Shown here: piece after piece, positions 42,595 to 51,410 of the stretch
Position numbering within the stretch: position 1 is the first letter of the stretch
How the letters are laid out: each line of letters opens with the position of its first letter
NCBI RefSeq assembly: GCF_001427585.1
Contig: NZ_LMGY01000012.1
Span: 782,201 to 846,200 of the forward strand
Direction: 5' to 3'
Length of the DNA: 64,000 nt
Source: Pseudoxanthomonas sp. Root630
GTDB lineage: Bacteria; Pseudomonadota; Gammaproteobacteria; Xanthomonadales; Xanthomonadaceae
Program-made: the position numbers and the translations under genes
The notes under the pieces: generated by a model
What the model was told of the DNA's origin: nothing
Database searches by the model: none
Seen by the model: only the letters and a program-made list of their open reading frames with translations

Positions 42595-43551
42595 ATGAGC
42601 ACGCAATCCCCACGCAGGCCGCTCGCGCTGGCCATCCACGGCGGGGCAGGCGTGATCGACACGGCGACCCTGGGCGACGCCGCCGCGCAGCGCATCCACG
42701 CGGACCTTGATCGCGCACTCGACGCCGGCCATGCCGTGCTGGCCTCCGGCGGGAGTGCGCTGGATGCGGTCGAGGCCGCCGTCTGCGTGCTGGAAGATGC
42801 GCCCCACTTCAATGCAGGGCATGGCGCGGTGTTCACCGCCGACGGCCGCCACGAACTCGATGCGTCGATCATGGATGGCCAGCACCGGCGGGCCGGCGCC
42901 GTCGCGGGCATCGCTGGCGTGCGCAATCCCGTGCGGCTGGCGCGACGCGTGCTGGAGGATTCGCCGCACGTCTTCCTGATCGGGGCCGGCGCGGAACAAT
43001 TCGCCGATCTGCATCCGGACATCGAGCGCGTGCCGAACGACTGGTTCTCGACCGAAGTGCGCCGGCTGCAACTGGTCGAAGCACAGCGGCAGGAACAGCA
43101 GGCGTGGGAGGCCAGCCAGGACCTGCGGGGGCGTTACTTCGGCACGGTCGGTGCGGTCGCGCTCGACAGCCGCGGCCATCTGGCGGCGGCTACATCGACG
43201 GGCGGCATGACGAACAAACGCTGGGGGCGCGTCGGGGATTCGCCGCTGATCGGTGCGGGCACCTGGGCCGATGCGCATTGCGCCGTGTCCTGCACGGGGT
43301 GGGGCGAGTACTACATCCGTAACGTCGTCGCCCATGACATCGCCGCGCGCGTGCGGTACCGCGGCGACCGGCTGCGCGATGCGGCCGAGGACGTGGTGCT
43401 GGGCGAAGTCCCCGCGCATGGCGGCGACGGCGGCGTGATCGCACTCGACCGCGACGGCAACGTGGTGCTGGTCCTCAGTACGCGCGGGATGTACCGCGGT
43501 TGGATCCGTCCCGACGGCAGCCGCGGCACGGCCATCCATCGGGACGACTGA
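42595..43551 (+). CDS. iaaA: Isoaspartyl peptidase/L-asparaginase (Ntn hydrolase)
   Basis: 318 residues. It is made as a precursor that cleaves itself before a catalytic Thr. The signature is clear: LALAIHGGAGVID at the N-terminus, NAGHGAVFTADG, then GTVGAVALDSRGHLAAATST with nucleophile Thr184, followed by GGMTNKRWGRVGDSPLIGAG and AVSCTGWGEYYIRN. No signal peptide is present, so it acts in the cytoplasm on isoaspartyl dipeptides and asparagine. It is preceded by GGAGGGCGCC. The symbol follows E. coli IaaA and is by similarity of motifs. Confidence 0.93.
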   Translation: MSTQSPRRPLALAIHGGAGVIDTATLGDAAAQRIHADLDRALDAGHAVLASGGSALDAVEAAVCVLEDAPHFNAGHGAVFTADGRHELDASIMDGQHRRAGAVAGIAGVRNPVRLARRVLEDSPHVFLIGAGAEQFADLHPDIERVPNDWFSTEVRRLQLVEAQRQEQQAWEASQDLRGRYFGTVGAVALDSRGHLAAATSTGGMTNKRWGRVGDSPLIGAGTWADAHCAVSCTGWGEYYIRNVVAHDIAARVRYRGDRLRDAAEDVVLGEVPAHGGDGGVIALDRDGNVVLVLSTRGMYRGWIRPDGSRGTAIHRDD

Positions 43552-43895
43552 GTATCGGCATCAATCTGGCGGGACGCGGATGAGCCGCCGATGCTGTCGG
43601 TGTAGCGCCGCCAGCGGGTCCAGGCGTTGCGCCAGTGCGGGGTCGAAGATGCGGTTGATCATGCTGGAAGCGTCGCCGCGCAGGCGTCGAGTCTCCTCGC
43701 AATCCGTGTCGCATTCCAGCGCTAGAACCTGTTGCGATGCGAGTCGTTCTCATGGCTACCGGTGCCATCGCAGCCGTCCTTTTGCAGGACGCAAGTGTGA
43801 GTCAAATTTGATATCTAGAACCGAAATTACAAGCTAGATTCGACCCACTGCGCCATTAGGCGCGGCAACCACAACACTCGGAGTCGGATCGGTTT
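43552..43895. other. 344-bp gene-free interval with a possible gene remnant
   Basis: No convincing gene. On the minus strand, about 43567-43750 stays open and reads as a plausible peptide (VLALECDTDCEETRRLRGD and later MINRIFDPALAQRLDPLAA, ending at a TGA at about 43567), but it lacks a start codon and ribosome binding site, so it may be the tail of a decayed gene. The right part (43795-43845) is AT-rich relative to the surroundings and probably holds the promoter of the protease gene. Confidence 0.5.
43813..43839 (+). promoter_or_regulatory. AT-rich inverted repeat upstream of the protease gene
   Basis: ATCTAG (43813-43818) and CTAGAT (43834-43839) are inverted copies 15 bp apart in the only markedly AT-rich stretch near the S8 protease. 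A TTGATA (43808-43813) resembles a -35 box, but no -10 at normal spacing is convincing. It may be an operator for the protease gene. Confidence 0.35.
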
Positions 43896-45266
43896 ATGAA
43901 GAAGAATCGCATGGCGGTATGGGTGGGATTGGCGCTTGTGGCCATGGGGGCGGCGCAGGCGGCCAGTGCGGGCGGCAGGCCCGACCTGGTGATCAAGGGC
44001 CTGAAGGAAGGCAAACCCCACGCCAGCGGCGAGTTGCTCGTGAAGTACCGCGATGGCGCGGTATCGGCCGACCGTGAGGCGGTGGTGCATGGCCTGGGTG
44101 CGCAGAAGCTGGACACGGTGCGCCGCGGCAACGGCCGCAGCGGCGAGATCGCGCTGCTGAAGCTGCCGGGCAACATCGACCTGTCCGCCGCCGTGCAGGC
44201 GCTCAGCGCCGATCCGGCCGTGGAGTACGCCGAGCCGAACTGGACCTACCAGCACAATGCGGTTTCCAACGACACCTACTCCACCAACGGCTCGCTGTGG
44301 GGCATGTACGGTGATGCGGGCACGCCCGCGAACGCCTACGGATCGCAGGCGTCCGAAGCATGGGCCGCCGGCCACACCAGCTGCGGCAACGTCGTGGTCG
44401 GCGTGATCGATGAAGGCATCTACTACACCCACGAAGACCTGGCGGCCAACATCTGGACCAATCCCTACGATCCGATCGATGGCGTCGACAACGACGGCAA
44501 TGGCTATGTCGACGACGTGCGCGGCTGGGACTTCGACGGCAACAGCAACGACATCAATTCCGGTGGCGCCAACGACGACCACGGCACGCATGTGTCGGGC
44601 ACGATCGCCGGCGTGGGCGGCAACGGCAAGGGCGTGGCCGGCGTCTGCTGGAGCGGCGTGAAGCTGATCAGCGGCAAGTTCCTGGGCCGTCGCGGCGGCA
44701 ACACCGCGAACGCTATCAAGGCCATCGACTACTTCACCGACCTGAAGGTCCGTCATGGTCTGAACATCGTGGCGACCAACAACTCGTGGGGCGGCGGCGG
44801 TTTCTCGCAGGCTCTGCAGGACGCCATCACGCGCGCCGGCAATGCGGAAATCCTCTTCATCGCGGCAGCGGGCAACGACGCCTACGACAACGATGCGACC
44901 GCGAGCTACCCCTCGAACTACCCCAACGCCAACATCATCGCCGTTGCATCGACGACCAGCACCGGTGGCCTGTCCAGCTTCTCGCAGTGGGGCCGGACCA
45001 CGGTGGACCTGGGTGCGCCTGGTTCGGGCATCTGGTCCACGGTACCCAAGTCGTCCAAGGGACAGTTGGTTTCCGGGTATGCGAGCTACAACGGCACGTC
45101 GATGGCCACGCCCCACGTGACCGGTGCGGCGGCCCTGTATGCCTCCACTCGTCCGGGCTCGACTGCGGCCCAGATCAAGGCGGCGATCCTCGGCGCGACC
45201 GTGCCGACACCGTCGCTGCAGAACAAGACCGTGACCGGTGGACGCCTCAACGTGAGCGGGTTCTGA
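43896..45266 (+). CDS. Secreted S8 subtilisin-like serine protease
   Basis: 456 residues. Signal peptide (about 1-25, ending QAASAG), then an I9-type inhibitor propeptide (about 45-110, ELLVKYRDGAVSADREAVVH). The subtilisin domain has catalytic Asp172 (VVGVIDEGI), His229 (DDHGTHVSGT) and Ser402 (YNGTSMATPHV), in the usual order. An Asn/Asp/Gly-rich stretch (about 185-225, DGVDNDGNGYVDDVRGWDFD) between Asp and His is a likely calcium-binding loop. There is no C-terminal P-domain or PPC extension, unlike many xanthomonad secreted proteases. A strong terminator follows. Confidence 0.95.
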   Translation: MKKNRMAVWVGLALVAMGAAQAASAGGRPDLVIKGLKEGKPHASGELLVKYRDGAVSADREAVVHGLGAQKLDTVRRGNGRSGEIALLKLPGNIDLSAAVQALSADPAVEYAEPNWTYQHNAVSNDTYSTNGSLWGMYGDAGTPANAYGSQASEAWAAGHTSCGNVVVGVIDEGIYYTHEDLAANIWTNPYDPIDGVDNDGNGYVDDVRGWDFDGNSNDINSGGANDDHGTHVSGTIAGVGGNGKGVAGVCWSGVKLISGKFLGRRGGNTANAIKAIDYFTDLKVRHGLNIVATNNSWGGGGFSQALQDAITRAGNAEILFIAAAGNDAYDNDATASYPSNYPNANIIAVASTTSTGGLSSFSQWGRTTVDLGAPGSGIWSTVPKSSKGQLVSGYASYNGTSMATPHVTGAAALYASTRPGSTAAQIKAAILGATVPTPSLQNKTVTGGRLNVSGF

Positions 45267-45286
45267 CGGAACATCCGCGTGGAACG

Positions 45287-45319
45287 AAGAAGCCCGGCAT
45301 TGCCGGGCTTCTTTTTTTT
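45287..45319 (+). terminator. Rho-independent terminator after the S8 protease
   Basis: Arms AAGAAGCCCGGCA (45287-45299) and TGCCGGGCTTCTT (45301-45313) are perfectly complementary and followed by an unbroken T run to 45319. The complementary strand has an A run, so it also serves poorly for the opposite gene. It separates the protease from the convergent SGNH hydrolase. Confidence 0.95.
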
Positions 45320-45331
45320 GTGCGGACGGGG

Positions 45332-46066
45332 TTACTTCAGATAGGGGGCGATCACACGCTGCCAGATGACGTAGCCGGCACGGTTCATGTGCAGCCGATC
45401 CTCGATGAACAAGGATTCGTCAGGCTGGCCGCTGGCGTCGAGCATGGGCGTGAAGATGTCGATGTAGTCCACGCCCAGGCGCTTGGCTTCCGCCGCAATC
45501 AACGTGTTCGCCTCGCGCTGGACGGACAGCAGTTGCGCGCGCGACGGGCTGGGCTTGTTGCTGATGTAGGCGATCTTCGTCTTCGGCAGGTCGCGGCGCA
45601 CGCGTTCGACGAACGCGATGAAGTCCGCATGCAGTTGCCGTGGCGTGCGCCCCGCGTTGAGGTCGTTGTCGCCGGCGTAGATCAGGATCTGCCGCGGCGC
45701 GTACGGCACGACGATGCGGTCGGCATACCAGGTGCTGTCGCGCAGCTCGGAACCGCCGAAGCCGCGGTTGATCACCGGCACGCCCGGAAAGTCCTGCGCC
45801 AGCGTGTCCCAGAAGCGGATCGACGAGCTGCCGATGAACAGCACCCCCCCGCGCGGCGGCGGCGACTGCGCGTCGGTGGCCTCGAAGCGCTGCATGTCGG
45901 CTTCCCAGGCCGGGTTCGAGACCTGCTCCGGGATGCGTGGCGTCGCCTTGGCCGCCGTGGGCGCTGCAGCGCTGGGTGTCGTGGGCGGGCCGCCGCTACA
46001 GGCGGCCAGCAGGGCGATCAGCGAGGCGGCGATCAGGGGCAGGCGGACGGAATTCAGGAAGGGCAC
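45332..46066 (-). CDS. SGNH/GDSL-type hydrolase lipoprotein
   Basis: 244 residues from GTG 46066, with AAGGAG 11 bp upstream; the open frame extends 91 codons further but that part looks non-coding. A lipoprotein signal (LPLIAASLIALLAACSGG) precedes the SGNH domain: LFIGSSSIRFWDTL with the nucleophile Ser in block I, NRGFGGSEL (block II Gly), IYAGDNDLN (block III Asn), and DRLHMNRAGY with the Asp-x-x-His of block V. Such enzymes are esterases, lipases or carbohydrate deacetylases. The substrate is unknown. It is convergent with the protease gene and divergent from dgkA. Confidence 0.88.
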   Translation of the reverse strand: MPFLNSVRLPLIAASLIALLAACSGGPPTTPSAAAPTAAKATPRIPEQVSNPAWEADMQRFEATDAQSPPPRGGVLFIGSSSIRFWDTLAQDFPGVPVINRGFGGSELRDSTWYADRIVVPYAPRQILIYAGDNDLNAGRTPRQLHADFIAFVERVRRDLPKTKIAYISNKPSPSRAQLLSVQREANTLIAAEAKRLGVDYIDIFTPMLDASGQPDESLFIEDRLHMNRAGYVIWQRVIAPYLK

Positions 46067-46283
46067 GGGGGGAAGGGCTCCTTGGACACGGACGGGCCCT
46101 AGTGGACCAGCCCGTTCCCGGGGATGCAAACCACGCCGCCACGACCGGGGAGTGCCTTGTGGCAAAATTGCGCCCTTGGCGTGCTGACTGCGCCGGCTCC
46201 ACCCGATACGTCCCTTCGCTGGCTCCGGCTTCGGCCCGACCCGCAAGGGCCGATGCGTGACCCCTTCCGCCTCTACCCGCCCC

Positions 46284-46664
46284 ATGGCAGACGAAACCGG
46301 ACACCTCCCGCGCGGCCCCGGCCGCATCCTGAAAGCCACCGTCTGGTCCCTACAGGGCCTGCGCGCGGCCTGGATACACGAATCCTCGTTCCGCCTCGAG
46401 GTCTACCTGCTGGTGGTCATGGCGCCGCTGGCGCTGTGGTGGGGCGACACGGGTCTGGAGCGCGCCGTGATGATCGGCAGCTGCCTGCTGGTGCTGGCGG
46501 CTGAACTGCTGAATTCCGCGGTGGAAGCGGTGATCGAGCGCTACGGCCCGGAACACCACGAACTCGCCGGACGCGCCAAGGACATGGGCTCCGCCGCCGT
46601 GTTCGTGCTGATGATGAATGTGTTGCTGTGCTGGGCGCTGATCCTCGCGCCGCGCTACCTCTGA
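46284..46664 (+). CDS. dgkA: Diacylglycerol kinase (undecaprenol kinase) DgkA
   Basis: 126 residues from ATG 46284. Three transmembrane helices and the family motifs AWIHESSFRLEVYLLVVMAP, AAELLNSAVEAVIERYGPEH (the Glu and Asn of the active site) and AGRAKDMGSAAVFVLMMNV are present. It phosphorylates diacylglycerol from membrane-derived oligosaccharide synthesis in the inner membrane. The upstream 217 bp hold no gene I can support. A TerC gene follows 29 bp downstream. Confidence 0.94.
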   Translation: MADETGHLPRGPGRILKATVWSLQGLRAAWIHESSFRLEVYLLVVMAPLALWWGDTGLERAVMIGSCLLVLAAELLNSAVEAVIERYGPEHHELAGRAKDMGSAAVFVLMMNVLLCWALILAPRYL

Positions 46665-46693
46665 ACTCCTGATCTGAACCTAGGTACCCCCCG

Positions 46694-47428
46694 ATGATGG
46701 AATTGCTTACCGATCCGCAGGTGTGGATCACGCTGGTCACGCTGAGTGCGATCGAGATCGTGCTGGGCATCGACAACCTGGTCTTCATCTCCATCGCGGT
46801 CAGCAAGCTGCCGCCGCACCAGCGCGAAGTGGCGCGCAAGTTCGGCATCGCGGTGGCGTGCATCACCCGCATCCTGTTGCTGCTGACGCTGGCCTGGCTG
46901 GCCGGCCTGACCGCCGACCTCTTCACGCTGTTCGGCCAGGGCATCTCGGTGCGCGACCTGGTGCTGATCCTGGGCGGCGTGTTCCTGCTGGTGAAGGGCA
47001 CCAAGGAAATCCTGGAGCTGGTGAAGGGCGAGCCCGACTCGGAAGACGTGCATACGCGTCCGGCCGCCTCGTTCGCCGGCGTGATCGCGCAGATCGCGGT
47101 GATCGACATCGTGTTCTCGCTGGATTCGGTGATCGCGGCCGTCGGCATGGCCAACCACACGCCGGTGATGGTGGCGGCGATCCTGTTGGCCGTGGCGGTG
47201 ATGCTGCTGGCGGCACGTCCGCTGGGCCAGTTCATCGACAACAACCCGACCATCAAGATGCTGGCGCTGGCCTTCATCGTGGCGGTGGGTGCGTATCTGC
47301 TGCTGGACGGCTTCGAGCTGCACATCCCGAAGGGCTACCTGTACGGCGCGATGGGCTTCTCGGCCGTGGTCGAGTGCCTCAACCTGTGGGCGAAGAAGCG
47401 CGCCAACCAGCGCATGCTGCGCGAATAA
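46694..47428 (+). CDS. TerC-family integral membrane protein
   Basis: 244 residues with about seven helices. SAIEIVLGIDNLVFISIAVS is the TerC hallmark with Glu/Asp residues in the membrane, repeated in IAVIDIVFSLDSVIAAVGMA (about 135-155). Members export metal ions such as manganese (Alx/MntX-like) or contribute to tellurite resistance and membrane protein metalation. There is no riboswitch in the 29 bp upstream. A terminator follows the gene. Confidence 0.92.
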   Translation: MMELLTDPQVWITLVTLSAIEIVLGIDNLVFISIAVSKLPPHQREVARKFGIAVACITRILLLLTLAWLAGLTADLFTLFGQGISVRDLVLILGGVFLLVKGTKEILELVKGEPDSEDVHTRPAASFAGVIAQIAVIDIVFSLDSVIAAVGMANHTPVMVAAILLAVAVMLLAARPLGQFIDNNPTIKMLALAFIVAVGAYLLLDGFELHIPKGYLYGAMGFSAVVECLNLWAKKRANQRMLRE

Positions 47429-47453
47429 CGTCGCGTTCCCCGGTCGTGTTGCG

Positions 47454-47482
47454 AAGGGCTCCCTCGGGAGCCCTTTCTTTTT
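47454..47482 (+). terminator. Rho-independent terminator after the TerC gene
   Basis: Perfect hairpin with arms AAGGGCTCCC (47454-47463) and GGGAGCCCTT (47466-47475) and a TTTCTTTTT tract to 47482. It closes the dgkA-terC transcription unit. Confidence 0.93.
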
Positions 47483-47586
47483 CACGGAAGCCTAACGAAG
47501 CTCAGCCCGTGTGACGCGAGCGCCTGCTTGCGCCGTCATGGGCAAGGTGCTGCAATCGGGGCGTCCGTCCCAAGGAGTGTCGTGCC

Positions 47587-48228
47587 ATGCGCCAGGTGTC
47601 GCGTCTGTGGTTGCTCGTCGTGCTGACCGCGCTGTTGTCGGGCTGCGGTTACAACGCCATCCAGCAGAAGGACGAAGCGGTGAAAGCCGGCTGGTCGGAA
47701 GTCCTGAACCAGTACAAGCGCCGCGCCGACCTGATCCCCAACCTGGTCAAGACCGTGCAGGGCTACGCCCAGCAGGAACGCCAGGTGCTGACCGACGTCA
47801 CCAATGCCCGCGCGCGGGTGGGGCAGATCCAGGTCAATGCCGACGATGCGGCTTCGCTGGCGCAGTTCCAGCAGGCACAGGGCGAACTTTCCAGCGCGCT
47901 GTCGCGCCTGCTGGTGGTGACCGAGAACTACCCGAACCTGAAATCCGACCAGTCCTTCCGCGACCTCCAGGCGCAACTCGAAGGCACGGAGAACCGCATC
48001 ACCGTCGCCCGCGGCCGCTACATCCAGACGGTGCAGGACTACAACACCTACATCCGCCAGTTCCCGCAGGTGATCACCGCCAAGGTCACCGGCGCCAAGG
48101 AGAAGCCGAACTTCACCGTCGAGAACGAGGCGGCCATTTCCGAAGCGCCGGCCGTTGATTTCGGCACGCCGCCGCCGGCCGCACCGCAGGCGCCCACACC
48201 GCCGCCGCCGCCGTCGCCCGGTAACTGA
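47587..48228 (+). CDS. LemA-family lipoprotein
   Basis: 213 residues. Lipoprotein signal LLVVLTALLSGCGYNAIQ. The LemA signature NAIQQKDEAVKAGWSEVLNQ, YKRRADLIPNLVKTVQGYA, LTDVTNARARVG and LKSDQSFRDLQAQLEGTENR is fully present. The C-terminus is a Pro-rich tail (TPPPAAPQAPTPPPPPSPGN) that could be a protein-binding arm. LemA is widespread, of unclear role in envelope or stress. It precedes two TPM-domain genes, a frequent grouping. Confidence 0.93.
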   Translation: MRQVSRLWLLVVLTALLSGCGYNAIQQKDEAVKAGWSEVLNQYKRRADLIPNLVKTVQGYAQQERQVLTDVTNARARVGQIQVNADDAASLAQFQQAQGELSSALSRLLVVTENYPNLKSDQSFRDLQAQLEGTENRITVARGRYIQTVQDYNTYIRQFPQVITAKVTGAKEKPNFTVENEAAISEAPAVDFGTPPPAAPQAPTPPPPPSPGN

Positions 48229-48246
48229 TCCGCGCCCATCGCCCCC

Positions 48247-49125
48247 ATGCTGCGCGCACTGGCGTTCTGCCTGCTGCTGGTCGCCGCGCCCGCGTGGGCG
48301 CAGTCGCTGGCGGCCATTCCGGCGCTGGATTCGCCGGTGGTCGACACCACCGGCACGCTGGACGCGGCGCAGAAGCAACAGCTCGAGCAGCAGGCACTGG
48401 CGTTGCAGCAGCGCAAGGGCAGCCAGCTGCAGGTGTTGATCGTGCCCAGCACGCAGCCGGAAGACATCTTCGACTACACCCAGCGCGCGTTCGACCAGTG
48501 GAAGCTGGGGCGCAAGGGTGTCGACGACGCGGCGATCCTGGTGGTCGCCAAGGACGACCGGCGCGTGCGCATCCATACCGGCTACGGCCTGGAGGGAGCG
48601 ATCCCCGATGCCATCGCGAACCGCATCATCCAGGAGTACCTGGTGCCGAAGTTCCGCACCGGCGACTACGCGGGCGGCATCATCGACGCCACCGGCGTGA
48701 TGGTGAAGCTGATCGATGGCGAAGCGCTGCCGGCGCCCGTGAGCACCCACCGCGGCAGTCCGGGGGGCGGACGGGGTGGTGACTGGTTCTTCGCGTTGTT
48801 CGCCGCGTTCATCGTGGCGACCATCGTGCGCGGCATGTTCGGCCGTGCCCCGGCCGGCTTGCGCGGGCTGTTCACGGGCGGTGCCGCCGCGGGCGTGGCG
48901 CTGTTGCTTTCCTCATTGATTCCGGCCGGCATCGCCGGCGTCTTCGGCCTGCTGTACGGCCTGGCCTCGGTATCGACGCGCGGTGGTTATGCCCGGCACC
49001 GCGATTGGGGCGGCTGGGGTGGCGGCGGTGGAGGCTGGGGCGGGGGTGGCTTTGGGGGAGGCGGAGGTGGCTGGGGCGGAGGTGGCGGCATGTCCGGAGG
49101 CGGTGGCGCCTCGGGGAGCTGGTGA
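48247..49125 (+). CDS. TPM-domain (YgcG-like) membrane protein, Gly-rich tail
   Basis: 292 residues. A signal peptide (about 1-19, APAWAQ) leads to a TPM domain (about 25-165: VVDTTGTLDAAQKQQLEQQA, ASKGSQLQVLIVPSTQPEDI-like, VRIHTGYGLEGAIPDAIANR, IIQEYLVPKFRTGDYAGGI). One or two helices lie at about 180-240, and the end (about 255-292) is a repetitive Gly/Trp-rich tail (GGWGGGGGGWGGGG). TPM proteins accompany LemA; they were named for thylakoid TLP18.3 phosphatases. The Gly tail is low complexity. It overlaps the next gene by one base (TGATG). Confidence 0.9.
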   Translation: MLRALAFCLLLVAAPAWAQSLAAIPALDSPVVDTTGTLDAAQKQQLEQQALALQQRKGSQLQVLIVPSTQPEDIFDYTQRAFDQWKLGRKGVDDAAILVVAKDDRRVRIHTGYGLEGAIPDAIANRIIQEYLVPKFRTGDYAGGIIDATGVMVKLIDGEALPAPVSTHRGSPGGGRGGDWFFALFAAFIVATIVRGMFGRAPAGLRGLFTGGAAAGVALLLSSLIPAGIAGVFGLLYGLASVSTRGGYARHRDWGGWGGGGGGWGGGGFGGGGGGWGGGGGMSGGGGASGSW

Positions 49126-49616
49126 TGCGCCTGCTGCGCCATCTGTTCGCGCGTTCGGCCCGGCGGCTGTTTCCCGAGGACAGCCTGCACCGCATCACCG
49201 ATGCGATCGCGGCGGGTGAGCGCCTGCATCGCGGCGAGGTGATGTTCGCGGTGGAATCCAACCTGCCGCCGAGTGCGGTGATCTCGGGCGTGGAGCCGCG
49301 GGAGCGCGCGCATGACGTGTTCGTCCGCTTGCGCACCTGGGATACCGAAGCCAACAACGGCGTGCTGATCTACCTGCTGCTGGCCGACCACCGCATCGAG
49401 ATCGTCGCCGACCGCGGCCTGGCCGGTCTCGTCAGTGACGCCCAATGGCGCGAGGTCTGCCAGCTCATCGAGACGGGCATGGGCGAAGGCCGGGCCGAAC
49501 AGGCCGTGCTGGACGGCATCGCCGCGGCATCCGCCCTGCTGGCGCGGCATTTCCCGCAGCAGGCGGGCGACACCGACGAGGATGAGTTGCCGAACCGCCC
49601 GCATCTGCTGGATTGA
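49125..49616 (+). CDS. Short TPM-domain protein
   Basis: 163 residues from ATG 49125, which shares a base with the stop of the preceding gene. No signal peptide is seen. The TPM domain is about 18-150: FPEDSLHRITDAIAAGERLH, FAVESNLPPSAVISGVEPRE, YLLLADHRIEIVADRGLAGL and WREVCQLIETGMGEGRAEQA. The adjoining YgcG-like gene has the same domain with a membrane anchor. The two probably work as a pair in the lemA operon; their biochemical role is unknown. Confidence 0.85.
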   Translation: MRLLRHLFARSARRLFPEDSLHRITDAIAAGERLHRGEVMFAVESNLPPSAVISGVEPRERAHDVFVRLRTWDTEANNGVLIYLLLADHRIEIVADRGLAGLVSDAQWREVCQLIETGMGEGRAEQAVLDGIAAASALLARHFPQQAGDTDEDELPNRPHLLD

Positions 49617-49703
49617 GCCGGAACGGTCTGGCGCGCACGCAGTCATCCACGCGCGGGCAGGGTGGGGCAAAATAGCCCATCTCCACCGGCCACGCCGAGG
49701 CGC

Positions 49704-50582
49704 ATGATCTACCTCCACCAGATCGATCCGATCATCTTCTCGCTGGGGCCGGTCAAGCTGCACTGGTACGGCCTGATGTACCTGCTGGCTTTCGTCGTGG
49801 CGTGGTGGCTGGGCCGCATGCGCGCGTCGCAGGGGCGCCTGCCCGGCGTCAATGCCGATGCGTTCTCCGACCTGATGTTCTACGCGATGCTCGGCGTGGT
49901 GCTGGGCGGGCGCATGGGATACGTGTTGTTCTACGGCTTCGGCACCTTCCTCGACAATCCGCTGTCGATCTTCAAGGTGTGGGAAGGCGGCATGAGCTTC
50001 CACGGCGGCCTGCTCGGTGTGATGGCCGCGGCACTGTGGTGGTCGCGCAAGCATCGGTTGCACTTTTTCGACACGATGGATTTCGTCGCGCCGCTGGCCG
50101 CGCCCGGGTTGGGCTTCGGCCGGCTGGGCAATTTCATCGGCGCCGAGTTGTGGGGCAAGTACACGCACGCCAACTGGGGCGTCATCTTTCCCACCGATCC
50201 GGCGCTGCGAAACCTGGATGCACTGCAATTGAAGGCGCAATACGCCGCGGGCGCGTTGAATCAGTTCGCGCGCCATCCTTCGCAGCTGTACCAGGCCTTC
50301 CTCGAAGGGCTGGTGATGTTCGTCGTGCTGTGGACGGTCTCGCGCAAGCCGCGGCCGCGCTACCTCGTTTCGGGCCTGTTCGCGCTGATGTACGGCGTGT
50401 TCCGGTTCCTGATGGAATTCGTCCGTGTACCGGACGAAGGGCATTACGTCGCCTGGGACTGGCTGACCAAGGGCCAGGTCCTCAGCGTGCCGCTGGTGCT
50501 GCTGGGCCTGTACCTGCTGTGGCTGTCGCGCCGTGCGCCAACGCTGCAACCCGTTGTTCCCGCGCCGGTCGCCGGCAAGTAA
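49704..50582 (+). CDS. lgt: Prolipoprotein diacylglyceryl transferase Lgt
   Basis: 292 residues from ATG 49704, seven transmembrane helices. It transfers diacylglycerol from phosphatidylglycerol to the lipobox Cys of prolipoproteins in the inner membrane. Motifs: [36 protein letters not shown] and the Lgt signature [15 protein letters not shown]. The [18 protein letters not shown] segment is also conserved. It feeds the many lipoproteins of this window. It leads the lgt-thyA-folA operon. Confidence 0.95.
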   Translation: MIYLHQIDPIIFSLGPVKLHWYGLMYLLAFVVAWWLGRMRASQGRLPGVNADAFSDLMFYAMLGVVLGGRMGYVLFYGFGTFLDNPLSIFKVWEGGMSFHGGLLGVMAAALWWSRKHRLHFFDTMDFVAPLAAPGLGFGRLGNFIGAELWGKYTHANWGVIFPTDPALRNLDALQLKAQYAAGALNQFARHPSQLYQAFLEGLVMFVVLWTVSRKPRPRYLVSGLFALMYGVFRFLMEFVRVPDEGHYVAWDWLTKGQVLSVPLVLLGLYLLWLSRRAPTLQPVVPAPVAGK

Positions 50583-50611
50583 ACCGTGAAGCCCACTGCC
50601 GGAGACCAGGC

Positions 50612-51406
50612 ATGAAGCAATACCTCGACCTGCTGCGCCACGTGCTGGAGCAGGGCGCCGAGAAGTCCGACCGCACCGGCACCGGCACGCGCAGCGTGTT
50701 CGGCTGGCAGATGCGCTTCGACCTCAACGAAGGCTTCCCGCTGGTCACCACCAAGAAGCTGCACCTGCGCTCGATCATCCACGAACTGCTGTGGTTCCTG
50801 AAGGGCGAAACCAACATCGCCTACCTGAAGGACAACAAGGTCAGCATCTGGGACGAATGGGCCGACGAGAACGGCGAGCTGGGGCCGGTGTACGGCAAGC
50901 AGTGGCGCAGCTGGGAAGGTGCGGACGGCAGGACCATCGACCAGATGCAATGGCTGGTGGACGAGATCAAGCGCAATCCCGACTCGCGACGCCTGGTGAT
51001 CAGTGCCTGGAACGTGGCCGAACTGCCGAAGATGGCGCTGATGCCGTGCCACTCGCTGTTCCAGTTCTATGTCGTCGACGGCAAGCTCAGCTGCCAGCTC
51101 TACCAGCGCAGTGGCGACATCTTCCTCGGCGTGCCGTTCAACATCGCCAGCTATGCGCTGCTGACGCACATGGTGGCGCAGGCCTGCGGGTTGGGCGTGG
51201 GCGACTTCGTGCACACGCTCGGCGATGCGCACCTGTATTCGAACCACTACGACCAGGCGCGCGAGCAGTTGGCGCGCGAACCGCGCGCACTGCCGAAGTT
51301 GCACCTCAATCCCGAGGTCAACGATCTGTTCGGCTTCACCTTCGACGACATCGAGATCCTTGGCTACGACCCGCACCCGGCGATCAAGGCGCCGGTGGCG
51401 GTCTGA
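50612..51406 (+). CDS. thyA: Thymidylate synthase ThyA
   Basis: 264 residues, identical in length to E. coli ThyA. It methylates dUMP with methylenetetrahydrofolate. Arg in [15 protein letters not shown], catalytic Cys146 in [33 protein letters not shown] and [14 protein letters not shown] are all in place. It is preceded by GGAGACCAGG, 29 bp after lgt. The product dihydrofolate is recycled by FolA, encoded 4 bp downstream. Confidence 0.97.
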   Translation: MKQYLDLLRHVLEQGAEKSDRTGTGTRSVFGWQMRFDLNEGFPLVTTKKLHLRSIIHELLWFLKGETNIAYLKDNKVSIWDEWADENGELGPVYGKQWRSWEGADGRTIDQMQWLVDEIKRNPDSRRLVISAWNVAELPKMALMPCHSLFQFYVVDGKLSCQLYQRSGDIFLGVPFNIASYALLTHMVAQACGLGVGDFVHTLGDAHLYSNHYDQAREQLAREPRALPKLHLNPEVNDLFGFTFDDIEILGYDPHPAIKAPVAV

Positions 51407-51410
51407 CCCG

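Noticed and set aside
43580-43837. 85-residue plus-strand open frame in the gap before the protease gene
   Set aside because: Ser/Arg-rich composition without a ribosome binding site or recognisable motif; more likely non-coding.
45332-46339. Longer form of the SGNH hydrolase starting at 46339
   Set aside because: The extra 91 residues lack a signal and look like translated promoter DNA; GTG 46066 has a ribosome binding site and starts a proper lipoprotein signal.
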